From the NCBI GenBank assembly GCA_030655135.1, contig JAURWC010000081.1, forward strand, positions 1 to 64,000: a stretch of 64,000 bases of DNA, given 5' to 3'. How positions within the stretch are numbered: position 1 is the first letter of the stretch; every line of letters begins with the position of its first letter. Made by a program: the position numbers and the translations under genes. This stretch comes from Hyphomicrobiaceae bacterium. Its GTDB lineage: Bacteria; Pseudomonadota; Alphaproteobacteria; Rhizobiales; Hyphomicrobiaceae. The notes beneath the pieces are model-generated. The model ran no database searches and was not told the DNA's origin. It saw only the letters and a program-made list of their open reading frames with translations. Shown one piece after another: positions 1-9,014 of the stretch.

Positions 1-1
1 C

Positions 2-1030
2 GAAGGTCTGGCCGTCGATGACATTCAGACCGTCTCGACCGGTTCGCTGGGGCTGGACATAGCGCTGGGCATCGGCGGCCTGCCGCGCGGGCGCGTGGTG
101 GAAATCTACGGTCCGGAATCCTCGGGCAAGACCACGCTGTGTCTGCACATCGTCGCCGAAATCCAGAAGGCCGGCGGCGTGGCGGCCTACATTGACGCCG
201 AAAACGCGCTCGACCCGGGCTATGCCGCCAAGCTCGGCGTCAATGTGCCCGATCTGCTGATTTCGCAACCCGACAACGGCGAGCAGGGCCTCGAAATCAC
301 CGACATGCTGGTACGTTCCGGCGGCGTCGACCTGATCGTCATCGACTCGGTGGCGGCGCTGACGCCCCGGGCCGAAATCGAGGGCGAAATGGGCGACCAG
401 TTGCCCGGCCTGCAGGCGCGCCTCATGAGTCAGGCGTTGCGCAAGCTCACCAGCAACATCAAGCGCACCAACACCCTGGTGATCTTCATCAACCAGATCC
501 GCATGAAGATCGGCGTGATGTTCGGCAACCCAGAAACCACCACCGGCGGCAACGCGCTGAAGTTCTACGCCTCGGTGCGCCTGGACATCCGCCGCATCGG
601 TCAGATCAAAGAGCGCGACGACGTCGTCGGCAACCAGACGCGTGTGAAGGTCGTCAAGAACAAGGTGGCGCCGCCGTTCAAGCAGGTCGAGTTCGACATC
701 ATGTACGGCCAGGGCATCTCCAAGACGGGCGAACTGGTCGATCTCGGCGTCAAGGCCGGGATCGTCGAGAAGTCGGGAGCCTGGATTTCCTACGACGGCC
801 AGCGCATCGGCCAGGGCCGTGAGAACGCGAAAGCATTCCTAACGGAAAATCCCAAAATCGCGGACGCGCTTGAAAAGGCCGTCCGCGCCAACGCGGGCTT
901 GATCGTCGACAAGATGCTGACGGAGCCAGGGCCCGTGGTCTTGGGCGGCGCGGAAGAGCCTGACGAGGACGGCGTATTGCCGGATGCTGACGATGCCGGC
1001 GCCCGCAAGGCTGCGGGTAAGCGGCGATAA
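2..1030 (+). CDS. recA: Recombinase RecA, 5' end outside the window
   Basis: RecA forms ATP-dependent filaments on single-stranded DNA, drives homologous recombination and triggers LexA cleavage. The reading frame is open from base 2 and enters the window inside the N-terminal part of the core, so the start codon lies upstream. Walker A (GPESSGKTT, 112-138) and the DNA-binding loop region ending in [22 protein letters not shown] are seen. The acidic C-terminal tail ([16 protein letters not shown]) is typical of bacterial RecA. A neighbouring alaS downstream is the common alphaproteobacterial order. The gene ends six bases before a palindromic repeat that could also act in transcript termination, although no T-run follows it. 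Identity is certain; only the N-terminus is missing. Confidence 0.98.
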   Translation, partial: EGLAVDDIQTVSTGSLGLDIALGIGGLPRGRVVEIYGPESSGKTTLCLHIVAEIQKAGGVAAYIDAENALDPGYAAKLGVNVPDLLISQPDNGEQGLEITDMLVRSGGVDLIVIDSVAALTPRAEIEGEMGDQLPGLQARLMSQALRKLTSNIKRTNTLVIFINQIRMKIGVMFGNPETTTGGNALKFYASVRLDIRRIGQIKERDDVVGNQTRVKVVKNKVAPPFKQVEFDIMYGQGISKTGELVDLGVKAGIVEKSGAWISYDGQRIGQGRENAKAFLTENPKIADALEKAVRANAGLIVDKMLTEPGPVVLGGAEEPDEDGVLPDADDAGARKAAGKRR

Positions 1031-1035
1031 CATTC

Positions 1036-1059
1036 GGGGTCAGACCTCGGTCTGACCCC
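1036..1059. repeat. 24-bp palindromic repeat, copy 1
   Basis: Perfect inverted repeat: arms GGGGTCAGACC and GGTCTGACCCC around a 2-base TC centre. A second copy at 1194-1217 has the centre GA, so the two are exact reverse complements. A half copy (GGGTCAGACC) sits at 1233-1242. Seen directly in the sequence. The function is unknown; a REP-like or mobile-element-derived repeat is the simplest reading. Confidence 0.85.
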
Positions 1060-1138
1060 AATGTTCGCGCGTTGCCGGCAAAGTTTGCGGTCCGCGCGCG
1101 GGGTGCGAAGCGCCGGAACCGGCGATAAGCGCCGCTAG

Positions 1139-1183
1139 TGTCAGGGATGTTCCCGGTCCAGTCTGTCAGGAATGTTCCCGGTC
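1139..1183. repeat. Two imperfect 20-bp direct repeats
   Basis: TGTCAGGGATGTTCCCGGTC (1139-1158) and TGTCAGGAATGTTCCCGGTC (1164-1183) differ at one base and are 25 bases apart. They lie between the two palindromic repeats. The pattern resembles the end of an insertion sequence, but no transposase fragment is visible, so this is at most a remnant. Confidence 0.7.
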
Positions 1184-1193
1184 GTTCACTTCT

Positions 1194-1217
1194 GGGGTCA
1201 GACCGAGGTCTGACCCC
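1194..1217. repeat. 24-bp palindromic repeat, copy 2 (inverted)
   Basis: Exact reverse complement of the repeat at 1036-1059, with a half site following at 1233-1242. The whole 1031-1371 spacer between recA and alaS holds only these repeats and the direct repeats at 1139-1183. The alaS frame is open through part of it, but the translation there looks non-coding. Confidence 0.85.
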
Positions 1218-1371
1218 TTCGGCGTCCTACCAGGGTCAGACCGCGGCCGGACCGTCTACGCCCCACCTTTTTGGGTTTCTGGACACGGGCCGGAGGCGCC
1301 GTTACAAACGCGCCGAATCTATCGCGCGCCGTCCACACGTCGCCAAGCCCCTCTTCCGTGAGCTCCATCGC

Positions 1372-4083
1372 ATGACCGGCGTCAACGAAATCCGTTCGAC
1401 CTTCCTCGACTACTTCGTCAAGAACGGGCACGAGGCCGTGCCCTCCTCGCCGCTCGTGCCGCGCAACGACCCGACGTTGATGTTCACCAACGCGGGCATG
1501 GTGCAGTTCAAGAACGTCTTCACCGGGCAGGAGACGCGGCCGTACACGCGGGCGGCCTCATCGCAGAAGTGCGTTCGCGCCGGCGGCAAGCACAACGACC
1601 TCGACAACGTCGGCTACACGGCGCGGCATCACACCTTCTTCGAGATGCTCGGCAACTTCTCGTTCGGTGATTACTTCAAGGAGCGCGCGATCGTGCTCGC
1701 CTGGGAGCTGATCACCAAGACATACGGGCTCGACGCGAAGCGGCTGTCGGTCACCGTCTATCACGAGGACGACGAGGCGCACGCGATCTGGAAGAAGCTG
1801 ACGGGCTTCGGCGACGACAAGCTGATCCGCATCGCTACGTCCGACAACTTCTGGCAGATGGGCGACACGGGGCCGTGCGGTCCGTGCTCGGAAATCTTTT
1901 TCGACCACGGACCGAAGATCCCCGGCGGCCCTCCGGGGTCTGCGGACGCCGACGGCGACCGCTTCATCGAGATCTGGAACCTCGTGTTCATGCAGTTCGA
2001 GCAGTTGCCGGGCGGCGAGCGCGTGGCCCTCCCCAAGCCGTCGATCGACACCGGCATGGGGCTGGAGCGCATCTCTGCCGTGCTCCAGGGCACGCACGAC
2101 AATTACGAAATCGATCTGTTCCGGAACCTGATCCAGAGCATTCGCGTCGAGGCGCAGAAGGCGGGCGCCGACGAGGCTGCCGTCGAAGGCGGGCCGGAAT
2201 TCGTAAAGGCGGCTCGCCGCATCATCGCCGATCACCTGCGCGCGACGAGCTTCCTCATCGCCGACGGCGTGCTGCCGGCGAACGACGGGCGCGGCTACGT
2301 GCTTCGCCGCATCATGCGCCGCGCCATGCGCTATGCCCACCTGCTCGGCTGCGCGGATCCGCTGATGTACCGGCTGGTGCCCTCGCTCGTGCGCGAGATG
2401 GGCGACGCGTTCCCGGAGCTTGGCCGCGCGCAAGGCTTGATTGCGGAGACGCTGAAGCTCGAAGAGACGCGTTTCAAGAAAACACTCGGCAACGGCCTGC
2501 GCCTGCTCAGCGAGGCTTCGCAGGGCATGACATCCGGTGCCGTGTTCCCCGGCGATGTGGCCTTCAAGCTGTACGACACCTATGGCTTCCCACTGGACCT
2601 TACCGAAGACGCGCTGAGGGCGCGTCAGATCAGCGTCGACACCGGCGCGTTCAACACGGCGATGCAGAAGCAGAAGGACGACGCGCGCCGGGCCTGGAAG
2701 GGCTCGGGCGATACGGCGACGGAGACCGTGTGGTTCGAACTGCGCGACAAGGCCGGGGCGACCGAGTTTCTCGGCTACGACACGGAGAGCGCGGAAGGCG
2801 TCATCGCGGCGATCGTCAAGGACGGCAAGCCGGTCAAGTCGCTGAAGGCTGGAGACGAGGCGCAGGTCGTCGTCAACCAGACGCCGTTCTATGGCGAATC
2901 CGGCGGCCAGGTCGGCGACACGGGTGTGATCAAAGGCGCCAAGGGCGCTGTCTTCAAGGTTACCGACACGCAAAAGAAGCTGGGCGATGTCTTCGTGCAC
3001 TCGGGCGTGATGGAAAAGGGTTCGCTCAGCGAAGGCACGGCGGTTGAACTGATCGTCGATAGCGCTCGGCGAACAGCGACGCGCGCCAACCATTCCGCCA
3101 CGCATCTGTTGCATGAAGCGCTGCGGCAAGTGCTCGGCACGCACGTAGCACAGAAGGGCTCGCTCGTGTCGCCCGACCGCCTGCGCTTCGACTTTACGCA
3201 TACCAAGCCGATGAATGCCGACGAGATTGCCCAGGTGGAGGCACTAGCTAACGGGGTCATCCTGCAGAACGCCGCAGTCGAGACGCACTTGATGGCGCTT
3301 GAGGATGCCAAGCAGTCGGGCGCCATGGCGTTGTTCGGCGAGAAGTACGGCGACGAGGTTCGCGTCGTCTCGATGGGCAACCCCGTTGCCGGGCCGAAAG
3401 GCAACAAGGCTTGGTCGGTCGAGTTGTGCGGCGGCACGCACGCGCGCCGCACGGGCGATATCGGGCTGGTGAAGGTCACGAACGAAGGTGGCAGCTCGGC
3501 CGGCGTACGGCGCATTGAGGCGCTGACGGCTGACGGTGCGCGCGCCTACCTAGCAGCGCACGACGAGCAGCTGCGCGAGGCGGCCAGCCTGTTGCGCGTG
3601 CGGCCGGAAGATGTCGTCGAGCGTGTCAAGGCGCTGGTGGATGAGAAGAAGCAATTAGAGCGGCAGCTGGCGGATGCCAAGAAGCAGGTGGCGCTCGGTG
3701 GCGGCGGGCCCGCCGGTGGTGCTGGGGCGCCGGGCGATGCCATCCGCACGATCGGCGCTGTCAAGCTGCTGGCGCGGTCGGTTCAGGGGCTCAATCCAAA
3801 AGATCTGCGCGGGCTCGTCGATGACGGCAAAAGGCAAGTCGGCTCGGGGATCGTCGCCATCGTCGGCGTGACGGAGGACGGCAAGGCCGGCCTCGCCGTC
3901 GGCGTGACGGACGACCTCGTGAAGACATGGAGCGCCGTCGAACTCGTCAAGGCCGGCGCGGAGGCGCTAGGTGGCAAGGGAGGCGGCGGGCGCCCGGACA
4001 TGGCGCAGGCCGGCGGCCCCGATGGAGCGAAGGCCGGCAGTGCTCTCGCTGCCATCGAAGCGCGCCTGGACGCGGGCGCGTAA
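1372..4083 (+). CDS. alaS: Alanine--tRNA ligase
   Basis: Charges tRNA-Ala with alanine in the cytoplasm and edits mischarged Ser/Gly. The ATG at 1372 is chosen because the protein then begins [15 protein letters not shown], the canonical AlaRS N-terminus. The frame runs open to 1138, but that stretch crosses the repeats and resembles nothing. The class II catalytic core comes first ([16 protein letters not shown]). The editing domain follows with zinc-ligand motifs H574-x3-H578 (HSATH) and C686-x3-H690 (CGGTH). A Lys/Glu coiled coil and the C-Ala domain ([18 protein letters not shown]) close the protein. The 903 residues are slightly longer than most homologues. Position downstream of recA is conserved in many alphaproteobacteria. 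Confidence 0.97.
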   Translation: MTGVNEIRSTFLDYFVKNGHEAVPSSPLVPRNDPTLMFTNAGMVQFKNVFTGQETRPYTRAASSQKCVRAGGKHNDLDNVGYTARHHTFFEMLGNFSFGDYFKERAIVLAWELITKTYGLDAKRLSVTVYHEDDEAHAIWKKLTGFGDDKLIRIATSDNFWQMGDTGPCGPCSEIFFDHGPKIPGGPPGSADADGDRFIEIWNLVFMQFEQLPGGERVALPKPSIDTGMGLERISAVLQGTHDNYEIDLFRNLIQSIRVEAQKAGADEAAVEGGPEFVKAARRIIADHLRATSFLIADGVLPANDGRGYVLRRIMRRAMRYAHLLGCADPLMYRLVPSLVREMGDAFPELGRAQGLIAETLKLEETRFKKTLGNGLRLLSEASQGMTSGAVFPGDVAFKLYDTYGFPLDLTEDALRARQISVDTGAFNTAMQKQKDDARRAWKGSGDTATETVWFELRDKAGATEFLGYDTESAEGVIAAIVKDGKPVKSLKAGDEAQVVVNQTPFYGESGGQVGDTGVIKGAKGAVFKVTDTQKKLGDVFVHSGVMEKGSLSEGTAVELIVDSARRTATRANHSATHLLHEALRQVLGTHVAQKGSLVSPDRLRFDFTHTKPMNADEIAQVEALANGVILQNAAVETHLMALEDAKQSGAMALFGEKYGDEVRVVSMGNPVAGPKGNKAWSVELCGGTHARRTGDIGLVKVTNEGGSSAGVRRIEALTADGARAYLAAHDEQLREAASLLRVRPEDVVERVKALVDEKKQLERQLADAKKQVALGGGGPAGGAGAPGDAIRTIGAVKLLARSVQGLNPKDLRGLVDDGKRQVGSGIVAIVGVTEDGKAGLAVGVTDDLVKTWSAVELVKAGAEALGGKGGGGRPDMAQAGGPDGAKAGSALAAIEARLDAGA

Positions 4084-4150
4084 CGCGAAGGTAGCCATCC
4101 TACTGGCCACGGCAGCCACAACGGGCTGCCGTCGGCCTCAGTGATTGCCT

Positions 4151-5995
4151 CTAAAACAAGCCGCCGAGCGCTGCGCCAATCACGTCGCCCGCCGACTTTT
4201 CGTTGGCTTTCGTGCGGGCGGTTCGCGTCGGCTTTGAGAAATCGGGCGTTGGCGGCGCGAGATGGTCGCGGCCCTTGGCAATCTGCGACCACTTGCCTTC
4301 CAGGGCCTGCGTGATGCGCTTCTCGTGGCCGTACACATCGCTATACAGCTTCAGCTTGCCGTCGTCGCCCACCCAGGCGGTGAAGTACGTCAGGTGCATC
4401 ATGATGCGCTTTTCCATCGGCACCTCGTTGTTCAGCGGGCCCGAGGCTGATAGCTCGTCGATCTTGGCGCGATCCCAACCCTTGTCTTCTTTCAGCAGGA
4501 TTTCGACGAGCTTCATGGGATTACGCAGGCGCAGGCAGCCGTGGCTCAACGTCCGCTGCGTTGAGTTGAACATGTATTTGTCGGGCGTGTCGTGCATGAA
4601 GATCGTGTGCGGCGAGGGGAACGAGAACTTCACGTGGCCAAGAACGCTCTTGCGGCCGGGGGGTTGGGTGACGTCATATTTGCGGATGTCTTCCTTGCTC
4701 CAGTCCATGGAGCGCCAATTGAGATCCTTGCCGTCCTTGGTCTCAAGCTGGAGGCCGTATTCGTTCATCAGACCGCCGCCGCGGCGCAGGCTTGGCCACA
4801 GCTCCTTGACCTTGATCGATTCCGGCACGCGCCACTTGGGCCTCAGCACAATGTGGCGCAAGGGACGCGAGTAGATCGTCGTCTGCTTGCCGATCTCGCC
4901 GGCGACGATGCGCTCCGTGAAAATGATCTCGCCGTCTTTATAGAGGTTGATCATGAACTCGGGCACATTGGCGATCAGGTGGAGGTCGCCGAGGTTGGCC
5001 GGCATCCAGCGCCACTCTTCCATATTGGCGAGCAAGCGGCGGGCGTCCGCCGGCTCGGGCTTGTTCAGCGCGGCGCGCGTGGCGTCATCCACGACGCCAT
5101 CATGGCGGGCCAAGCCGCGATCCGTCTGGAAGAACACCACCGATGCCTTGAGCGGCTCGTCATAGGTTTTTTCTTCTGCAGATCCGGGCGTGAGGCCGAG
5201 GCGCTGACGCAGCAGCGGCACCTGATCGTCGCTAGCGCCCGGCGCGATGTCGGCTCCATTTGGAAGCTTGGCTAGCTTGCGGGCGTTACCCTTGGCGACG
5301 AGATAGCGCTGACGCAGCTTTTCGAATTGTGCGTGTTGCGGGTGCAGGCCACGCAGGTAGGCCGCCGCATCTGGCGCGGTCGCAAAGTTTGCAATGACTT
5401 CGGCGGGCTTAGCGAACTGCGGGCGCCGGTCGAGATTGGAATTCAGCTGGCCGGCGGGATGGATGATACGGCCGCCGCGCGCGTAGCGGGCGTAGAGCTG
5501 CAGCGTCAGAGCGAATTTGAGTTCGGCTGCGGCGCGAGCTTCCGCCGTCAGAGGCGCAGCGCCGTCTTTGGCGATCGCAAGCTGCGGCATGGCAAAATCG
5601 CGCGGCTCCAGGCCCCATGCGTCAGCGTTGGCGAATTCCGCCACAGCCAAGACGGCAGCCGGCGTCAAGCCGTTGGCCGCAACGAACAAGGGCTCATTGG
5701 CGCGGGCGGCATAGAAAGCGGCGACGGCCGCGCGCTCGTTGCGATCTTCGTCGCTCGCTTCCGGCGCAAGCGCGGCAATGGCCCGGGTCAACGCGGCCCC
5801 CGCCTCACTGTTCGTCACCACGGGCGCGGGCTGTTCGGTGGGGGCACCCTCGGACGGCGCTGCGTCAGCGGCTGGAGCCGGCTGACCTGGTTCGGCAGCG
5901 GCCGGAGACGCATCTTCAGGCGCGAGGTTTTGAGCCTTCACGGGGGTCGCGAGCGACAGCAAGAGTGCGAGGCTAAAACCACAGAAAATTCTCAT
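4151..5995 (-). CDS. Periplasmic L,D-transpeptidase (YkuD/YcbB type)
   Basis: Predicted to form 3-3 cross-links in peptidoglycan or attach proteins to it. The start at 5995 gives a clean signal peptide (MRIFCGFSLALLLSLATPVKA) and has AGAGGAA about seven bases upstream; a longer open frame to 6172 lacks these. An Ala/Pro-rich linker (about 25-65) is followed by a scaffold domain, a peptidoglycan-binding motif (about 258-312, VPLLRQRLGL...FFQTDRGL) and the YkuD catalytic domain. Active-site residues are H468 (FMHDT) and H485-G-C487 in SHGCLRLRN. The 614 residues match the large YcbB-like class. It is convergent with alaS. Confidence 0.93.
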   Translation of the reverse strand: MRIFCGFSLALLLSLATPVKAQNLAPEDASPAAAEPGQPAPAADAAPSEGAPTEQPAPVVTNSEAGAALTRAIAALAPEASDEDRNERAAVAAFYAARANEPLFVAANGLTPAAVLAVAEFANADAWGLEPRDFAMPQLAIAKDGAAPLTAEARAAAELKFALTLQLYARYARGGRIIHPAGQLNSNLDRRPQFAKPAEVIANFATAPDAAAYLRGLHPQHAQFEKLRQRYLVAKGNARKLAKLPNGADIAPGASDDQVPLLRQRLGLTPGSAEEKTYDEPLKASVVFFQTDRGLARHDGVVDDATRAALNKPEPADARRLLANMEEWRWMPANLGDLHLIANVPEFMINLYKDGEIIFTERIVAGEIGKQTTIYSRPLRHIVLRPKWRVPESIKVKELWPSLRRGGGLMNEYGLQLETKDGKDLNWRSMDWSKEDIRKYDVTQPPGRKSVLGHVKFSFPSPHTIFMHDTPDKYMFNSTQRTLSHGCLRLRNPMKLVEILLKEDKGWDRAKIDELSASGPLNNEVPMEKRIMMHLTYFTAWVGDDGKLKLYSDVYGHEKRITQALEGKWSQIAKGRDHLAPPTPDFSKPTRTARTKANEKSAGDVIGAALGGLF

Positions 5996-6297
5996 GCATG
6001 ATTCCTCTCGTAGGAGGCAAACCCTACTGGCCCACTTCGGCCATTGCGAGACGCCGCGCAACGCCAGTGCGTCCAACCGACGAGAATTGTGGATGTGTGG
6101 CGCATTAACCGCAGGCGTGCAGACCGCTTGCACATTAAGCCAGCGTCGCCCAAAGCGGTTGCGACGGTCCATATCTCAGAACAAGCCGTTTGAAACGTAA
6201 TTATGCCAAAATCGCGCAAATCGGCTTGCGGATTATCCTTCAGCGTCGTTATGAGTCTTTTCGTGGAATATTATAGCATCGCAACTTGGGACTTTTC
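5996..6297. other. Intergenic spacer between ldt and tetR
   Basis: About 300 bases between two divergent genes, visibly richer in A/T near the tetR side (TGGAATATTATAGCATCG just before the start). It should hold both promoters. I see no open frame with a ribosome site, no clear operator dyad and no terminator. Confidence 0.4.
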
Positions 6298-6999
6298 GTG
6301 AAGACAACCAAGACAGGGGCAGCAATTCGGGGCAAAAAGCGGCCCCAGCCTGCTCCCAAGGCTGGCCCGGGCGCGCGCAAGACAAACAGAGTTGGCCGCC
6401 CAAGGGCTGGCAGCGTGAAAATGGATGCCCAGGATGTAATCGCGAATGCGGCACTTCCGCTGTTCGCCACGATGAGTTTCGCCGCCGTTTCGACCAAGGA
6501 TATTGCGGGCGCTGCAGGTTTGAATACCGCGCTTATCTATTATTACTTTGGAAGCAAGGAGGAGCTTTTCCGGCGAACTATCTTGTTGGCCGCGCAAAGA
6601 GCCTGCCAGCGCTTCCGCGCTCTCGCTGCCGATCAGCTTCCAGCGGATGCGTTCGTGAATGGTTGGATCGATTGCCACGAAACGGAGTTCGAAACGGTCG
6701 TTCAGCTGTTGCGAATTTCAATGAACTACGCCTCAACACCCGAACGACATCGCAACGTCGACGACGCTATCGTCAACTTCCACACAGAAACGCGCGAAAT
6801 GCTGCGCGAGGCTTTTAAGCGAGGCGTCGCAGAACGGACGTTTTCAGATATCGACGTGCCCCAAACCGTGACGTTCACGGCGACGTTTCTCGACGGCGTC
6901 TACATGCGCCGGATCATTTTTCCGCAGCTAGATCCTCGTCCCGAAATAGACGAGCTGCGCGCGTTTCTCGCGGCGAGACTGAGCGCGACTGAAGCTTAG
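6298..6999 (+). CDS. TetR/AcrR family transcriptional regulator
   Basis: The N-terminal helix-turn-helix is clear: a VGRPRAGS basic lead, then FAAVSTKDIAGAAGLNTALI and YYYFGSKEELF, which is the TetR recognition helix pattern. The C-terminal ligand-binding half is not recognisable to a specific family; it belongs to the broad group with a C-terminal domain ending in an F/L-rich helix (FTATFLDGVYMRR). GTG 6298 is preferred because GGGA lies six bases upstream. A TTG at 6286 and an internal ATG at 6421 are alternatives; the ATG would cut the basic arm. It is convergent with the cyclopropane synthase gene, four bases away, so its target is not obvious. It could regulate itself or the L,D-transpeptidase gene. 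Confidence 0.85.
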   Translation: MKTTKTGAAIRGKKRPQPAPKAGPGARKTNRVGRPRAGSVKMDAQDVIANAALPLFATMSFAAVSTKDIAGAAGLNTALIYYYFGSKEELFRRTILLAAQRACQRFRALAADQLPADAFVNGWIDCHETEFETVVQLLRISMNYASTPERHRNVDDAIVNFHTETREMLREAFKRGVAERTFSDIDVPQTVTFTATFLDGVYMRRIIFPQLDPRPEIDELRAFLAARLSATEA

Positions 7000-7003
7000 C
7001 GCA

Positions 7004-8206
7004 TTATTCGAGCACGTAGATGCCGACATCCAGCGCATCGAGACGGAAGCCCGCTTCGCAGTAAGCCAGGTAATAGTCCCACACGCGGCGGAAGTTTTCG
7101 TCATACCCCATGGCCTGTAACTGCGGCCAAGCGGCCTGGAAGCGGCTGCGCCAAACAGACAGCGTGGTTGCGTAGCTCACGGCGAAGAACTCGTGCTCCA
7201 CCAGCCGTAACCCGGATTGCGCTACGTGCTCGCGCATCAACGTCTTGGTTGGAAGCATTCCACCAGGGAAGATGTAGCGCTGAATAAAGTCGGGCCGGGA
7301 GCGATAGCTTTCGAAGCGGTCCTCGTTGATGGTGATGACCTGCACGACGGCCCGCGCGCCGGGCCGCAGCAGGCTGCGCAGTTTGGCAAAGTATACCGGC
7401 CAATAGCTTTCGCCGACCGCTTCCAGCATCTCGATCGAAACGATGCCGTCGAAGGTGCCTGTAAGGTCGCGGTAGTCGACGAGTTGCAAATCCGATTTCG
7501 CGGCATGCCCGGCGAGCGCCAGCCGGCTCCGGGCGTAGCGCAATTGTTCGACCGACAGCGTCACGCCAGTGACGTGGCTGCTTGAACTTTCGATCAGGCG
7601 TTCAGCCAATGCGCCCCAGCCGCAGCCGATCTCGAGCACCTTGGCGTCGGGCGGGAGTTGCAAGTGGCCTATGACGCGGTCCAGCTTGTTGAGCTGAGCG
7701 GCTTCCAGGGTCTCGTCGCCGCGAAGGTAGAGCGCGGAAGAATAGTTGATGCCGCTGTCGAGCCAAGCGGCGTAGAAGTTGTTTCCTAGATCGTAGTGGG
7801 CTGAAATATTGCGCCGGCTGCCGGAGCGGGTGTTGGCGCGGCCGGCGTGCCGCAGACGATCGATGAGCCTTGCCGTGCTCGAACCGCGCCAAGCCATCGT
7901 TAGGGCCGCTTCGTTTGCGGTGACCCATGTGAAGAACGCGACCAAGTCAGGCGTCCACCAATCGCCCACGCGATAGCCTTCCGCGAAGCCGATGTCACCG
8001 CCCGTTATCAACCGGCGCAGTGCACTCCAGCGGCGCACGATGATGCGAGCGTCGGGTCCGGGATGTTCACCTTGATGCACCCAGCGCGCGCCAGACGGCG
8101 TTTCGATTTCGATGCGGCCCGCGTCGCTGCCGGCCAGGCGGCGCACGAGCCAACCCAGTGCGCCAAGGCCGGGCTTGGATTGTGCGCGTTCAACTGTTTC
8201 GGCCAT
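7004..8206 (-). CDS. cfa: Cyclopropane-fatty-acyl-phospholipid synthase (SAM-dependent)
   Basis: Transfers a methylene group from SAM to cis double bonds of membrane phospholipid acyl chains. The N-terminal lipid-binding domain is followed by the methyltransferase core: SAHYDLGNNFYAAWLD, SAM-binding motif I VLEIGCGWGALAERLIE, then GIVSIEMLEAVGESYW and FIQRYIFPGGMLP, all classic CFA synthase signatures. ATG 8206 starts one base after the stop of the upstream DUF1365 gene; a TTG at 8218 would overlap it. It is the third gene of a tightly packed operon led by the flavoprotein at 10351. In Rhodobacter sphaeroides cfaA is in the core RpoE-ChrR regulon, which fits the promoter found here. Confidence 0.93.
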   Translation of the reverse strand: MAETVERAQSKPGLGALGWLVRRLAGSDAGRIEIETPSGARWVHQGEHPGPDARIIVRRWSALRRLITGGDIGFAEGYRVGDWWTPDLVAFFTWVTANEAALTMAWRGSSTARLIDRLRHAGRANTRSGSRRNISAHYDLGNNFYAAWLDSGINYSSALYLRGDETLEAAQLNKLDRVIGHLQLPPDAKVLEIGCGWGALAERLIESSSSHVTGVTLSVEQLRYARSRLALAGHAAKSDLQLVDYRDLTGTFDGIVSIEMLEAVGESYWPVYFAKLRSLLRPGARAVVQVITINEDRFESYRSRPDFIQRYIFPGGMLPTKTLMREHVAQSGLRLVEHEFFAVSYATTLSVWRSRFQAAWPQLQAMGYDENFRRVWDYYLAYCEAGFRLDALDVGIYVLE

Positions 8207-8207
8207 T

Positions 8208-9014
8208 TCACTCGGCAACGGGCATCTCCTTCGTACATGCGGCCGTGACAGGATCCTGGGGAGGCGCAGGCCGCGGAACGATCGACAGGCCTTTCAGCCA
8301 CAGCCGCACCGCCTCCCAGTGGATGGCGGCGACGACCTTTGCCGTCATGAGCGGCATGGCGAAAAATACACGCAGCAGGGCTGCGTCTGTCAGCACGCGA
8401 CGCCGGGCGTCGAGCCGGGCAGCGATGACGGGGCCGGCCGCGTCGTCACCGCAGATGAGAACGCTAACAGCCTCAGCCGGGGGCCGGACCCTGAAGCGGT
8501 ACGTCATCGCCATCTCCATGAACGGAGAAACGTAGAACCGCTTGGCGCAAGTCTGTTCCACCGCGCCATCAGGCTGATGCGGTACGCCGATGAGGTAGCT
8601 GTGGCGCTGCCGGAACGTATTATGGACCTCGTAAAGCAACGCCTTCAGCACGCCATCGCGGCCGTAGCAGAAGTGCACGCTGAGCGGATTGAAAACGAAG
8701 CCCAGAATTCGTGGCATGCAAAGAAGGCGAACTGGTCCACCGTCGAGATCGATCCCCGCTTTGCGAAGATGACGATCGATTTGAGCTCGCAACGGGGTGC
8801 CGTCGCCGGTCGCATGATCCGCGTCGTGGAAGCTGAAAATGTTCCAGCGATTGTGCGAGAAGAAGCGCAGGCGACGGTGCAGCGCGGGCAGTTCGTCAAG
8901 GTCGAACAGGAGCCAGTAAGCGGCGTAGCGGAACGAATGCGCGCGAGGCGTCACGCGGCGATGCATCACGCTGCCCGCATAGATGGCTGAAGCGGCAGAG
9001 GCGAGAGCGTTCAT
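8208..9014 (-). CDS. DUF1365 family protein
   Basis: Recognised by the family opening IYAGSVMHRRVTPRAHSFRY and the central LGFVFNPLSVHFCYGRDG, followed by VHNTFRQRHSYL. The biochemical role is unproven. In many bacteria the gene sits between a flavin amine-oxidase-like gene and a cyclopropane synthase gene, as here, which ties it to acyl-chain modification. The start at 9014 (MNALASA) overlaps the stop of the upstream gene as ATGA, indicating translational coupling. 268 residues, the usual size. Confidence 0.9.
   Translation of the reverse strand: MNALASAASAIYAGSVMHRRVTPRAHSFRYAAYWLLFDLDELPALHRRLRFFSHNRWNIFSFHDADHATGDGTPLRAQIDRHLRKAGIDLDGGPVRLLCMPRILGFVFNPLSVHFCYGRDGVLKALLYEVHNTFRQRHSYLIGVPHQPDGAVEQTCAKRFYVSPFMEMAMTYRFRVRPPAEAVSVLICGDDAAGPVIAARLDARRRVLTDAALLRVFFAMPLMTAKVVAAIHWEAVRLWLKGLSIVPRPAPPQDPVTAACTKEMPVAE

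Noticed and set aside
1138-1371. N-terminal extension of alaS by 78 codons
   Set aside because: It crosses the palindromic and direct repeats, has no AlaRS similarity, and the canonical N-terminus begins at 1372.
1558-3201. 547-codon open frame on the minus strand
   Set aside because: It lies entirely antisense to alaS; Arg/Ala-rich composition with no motifs, as expected for a high-GC shadow frame.
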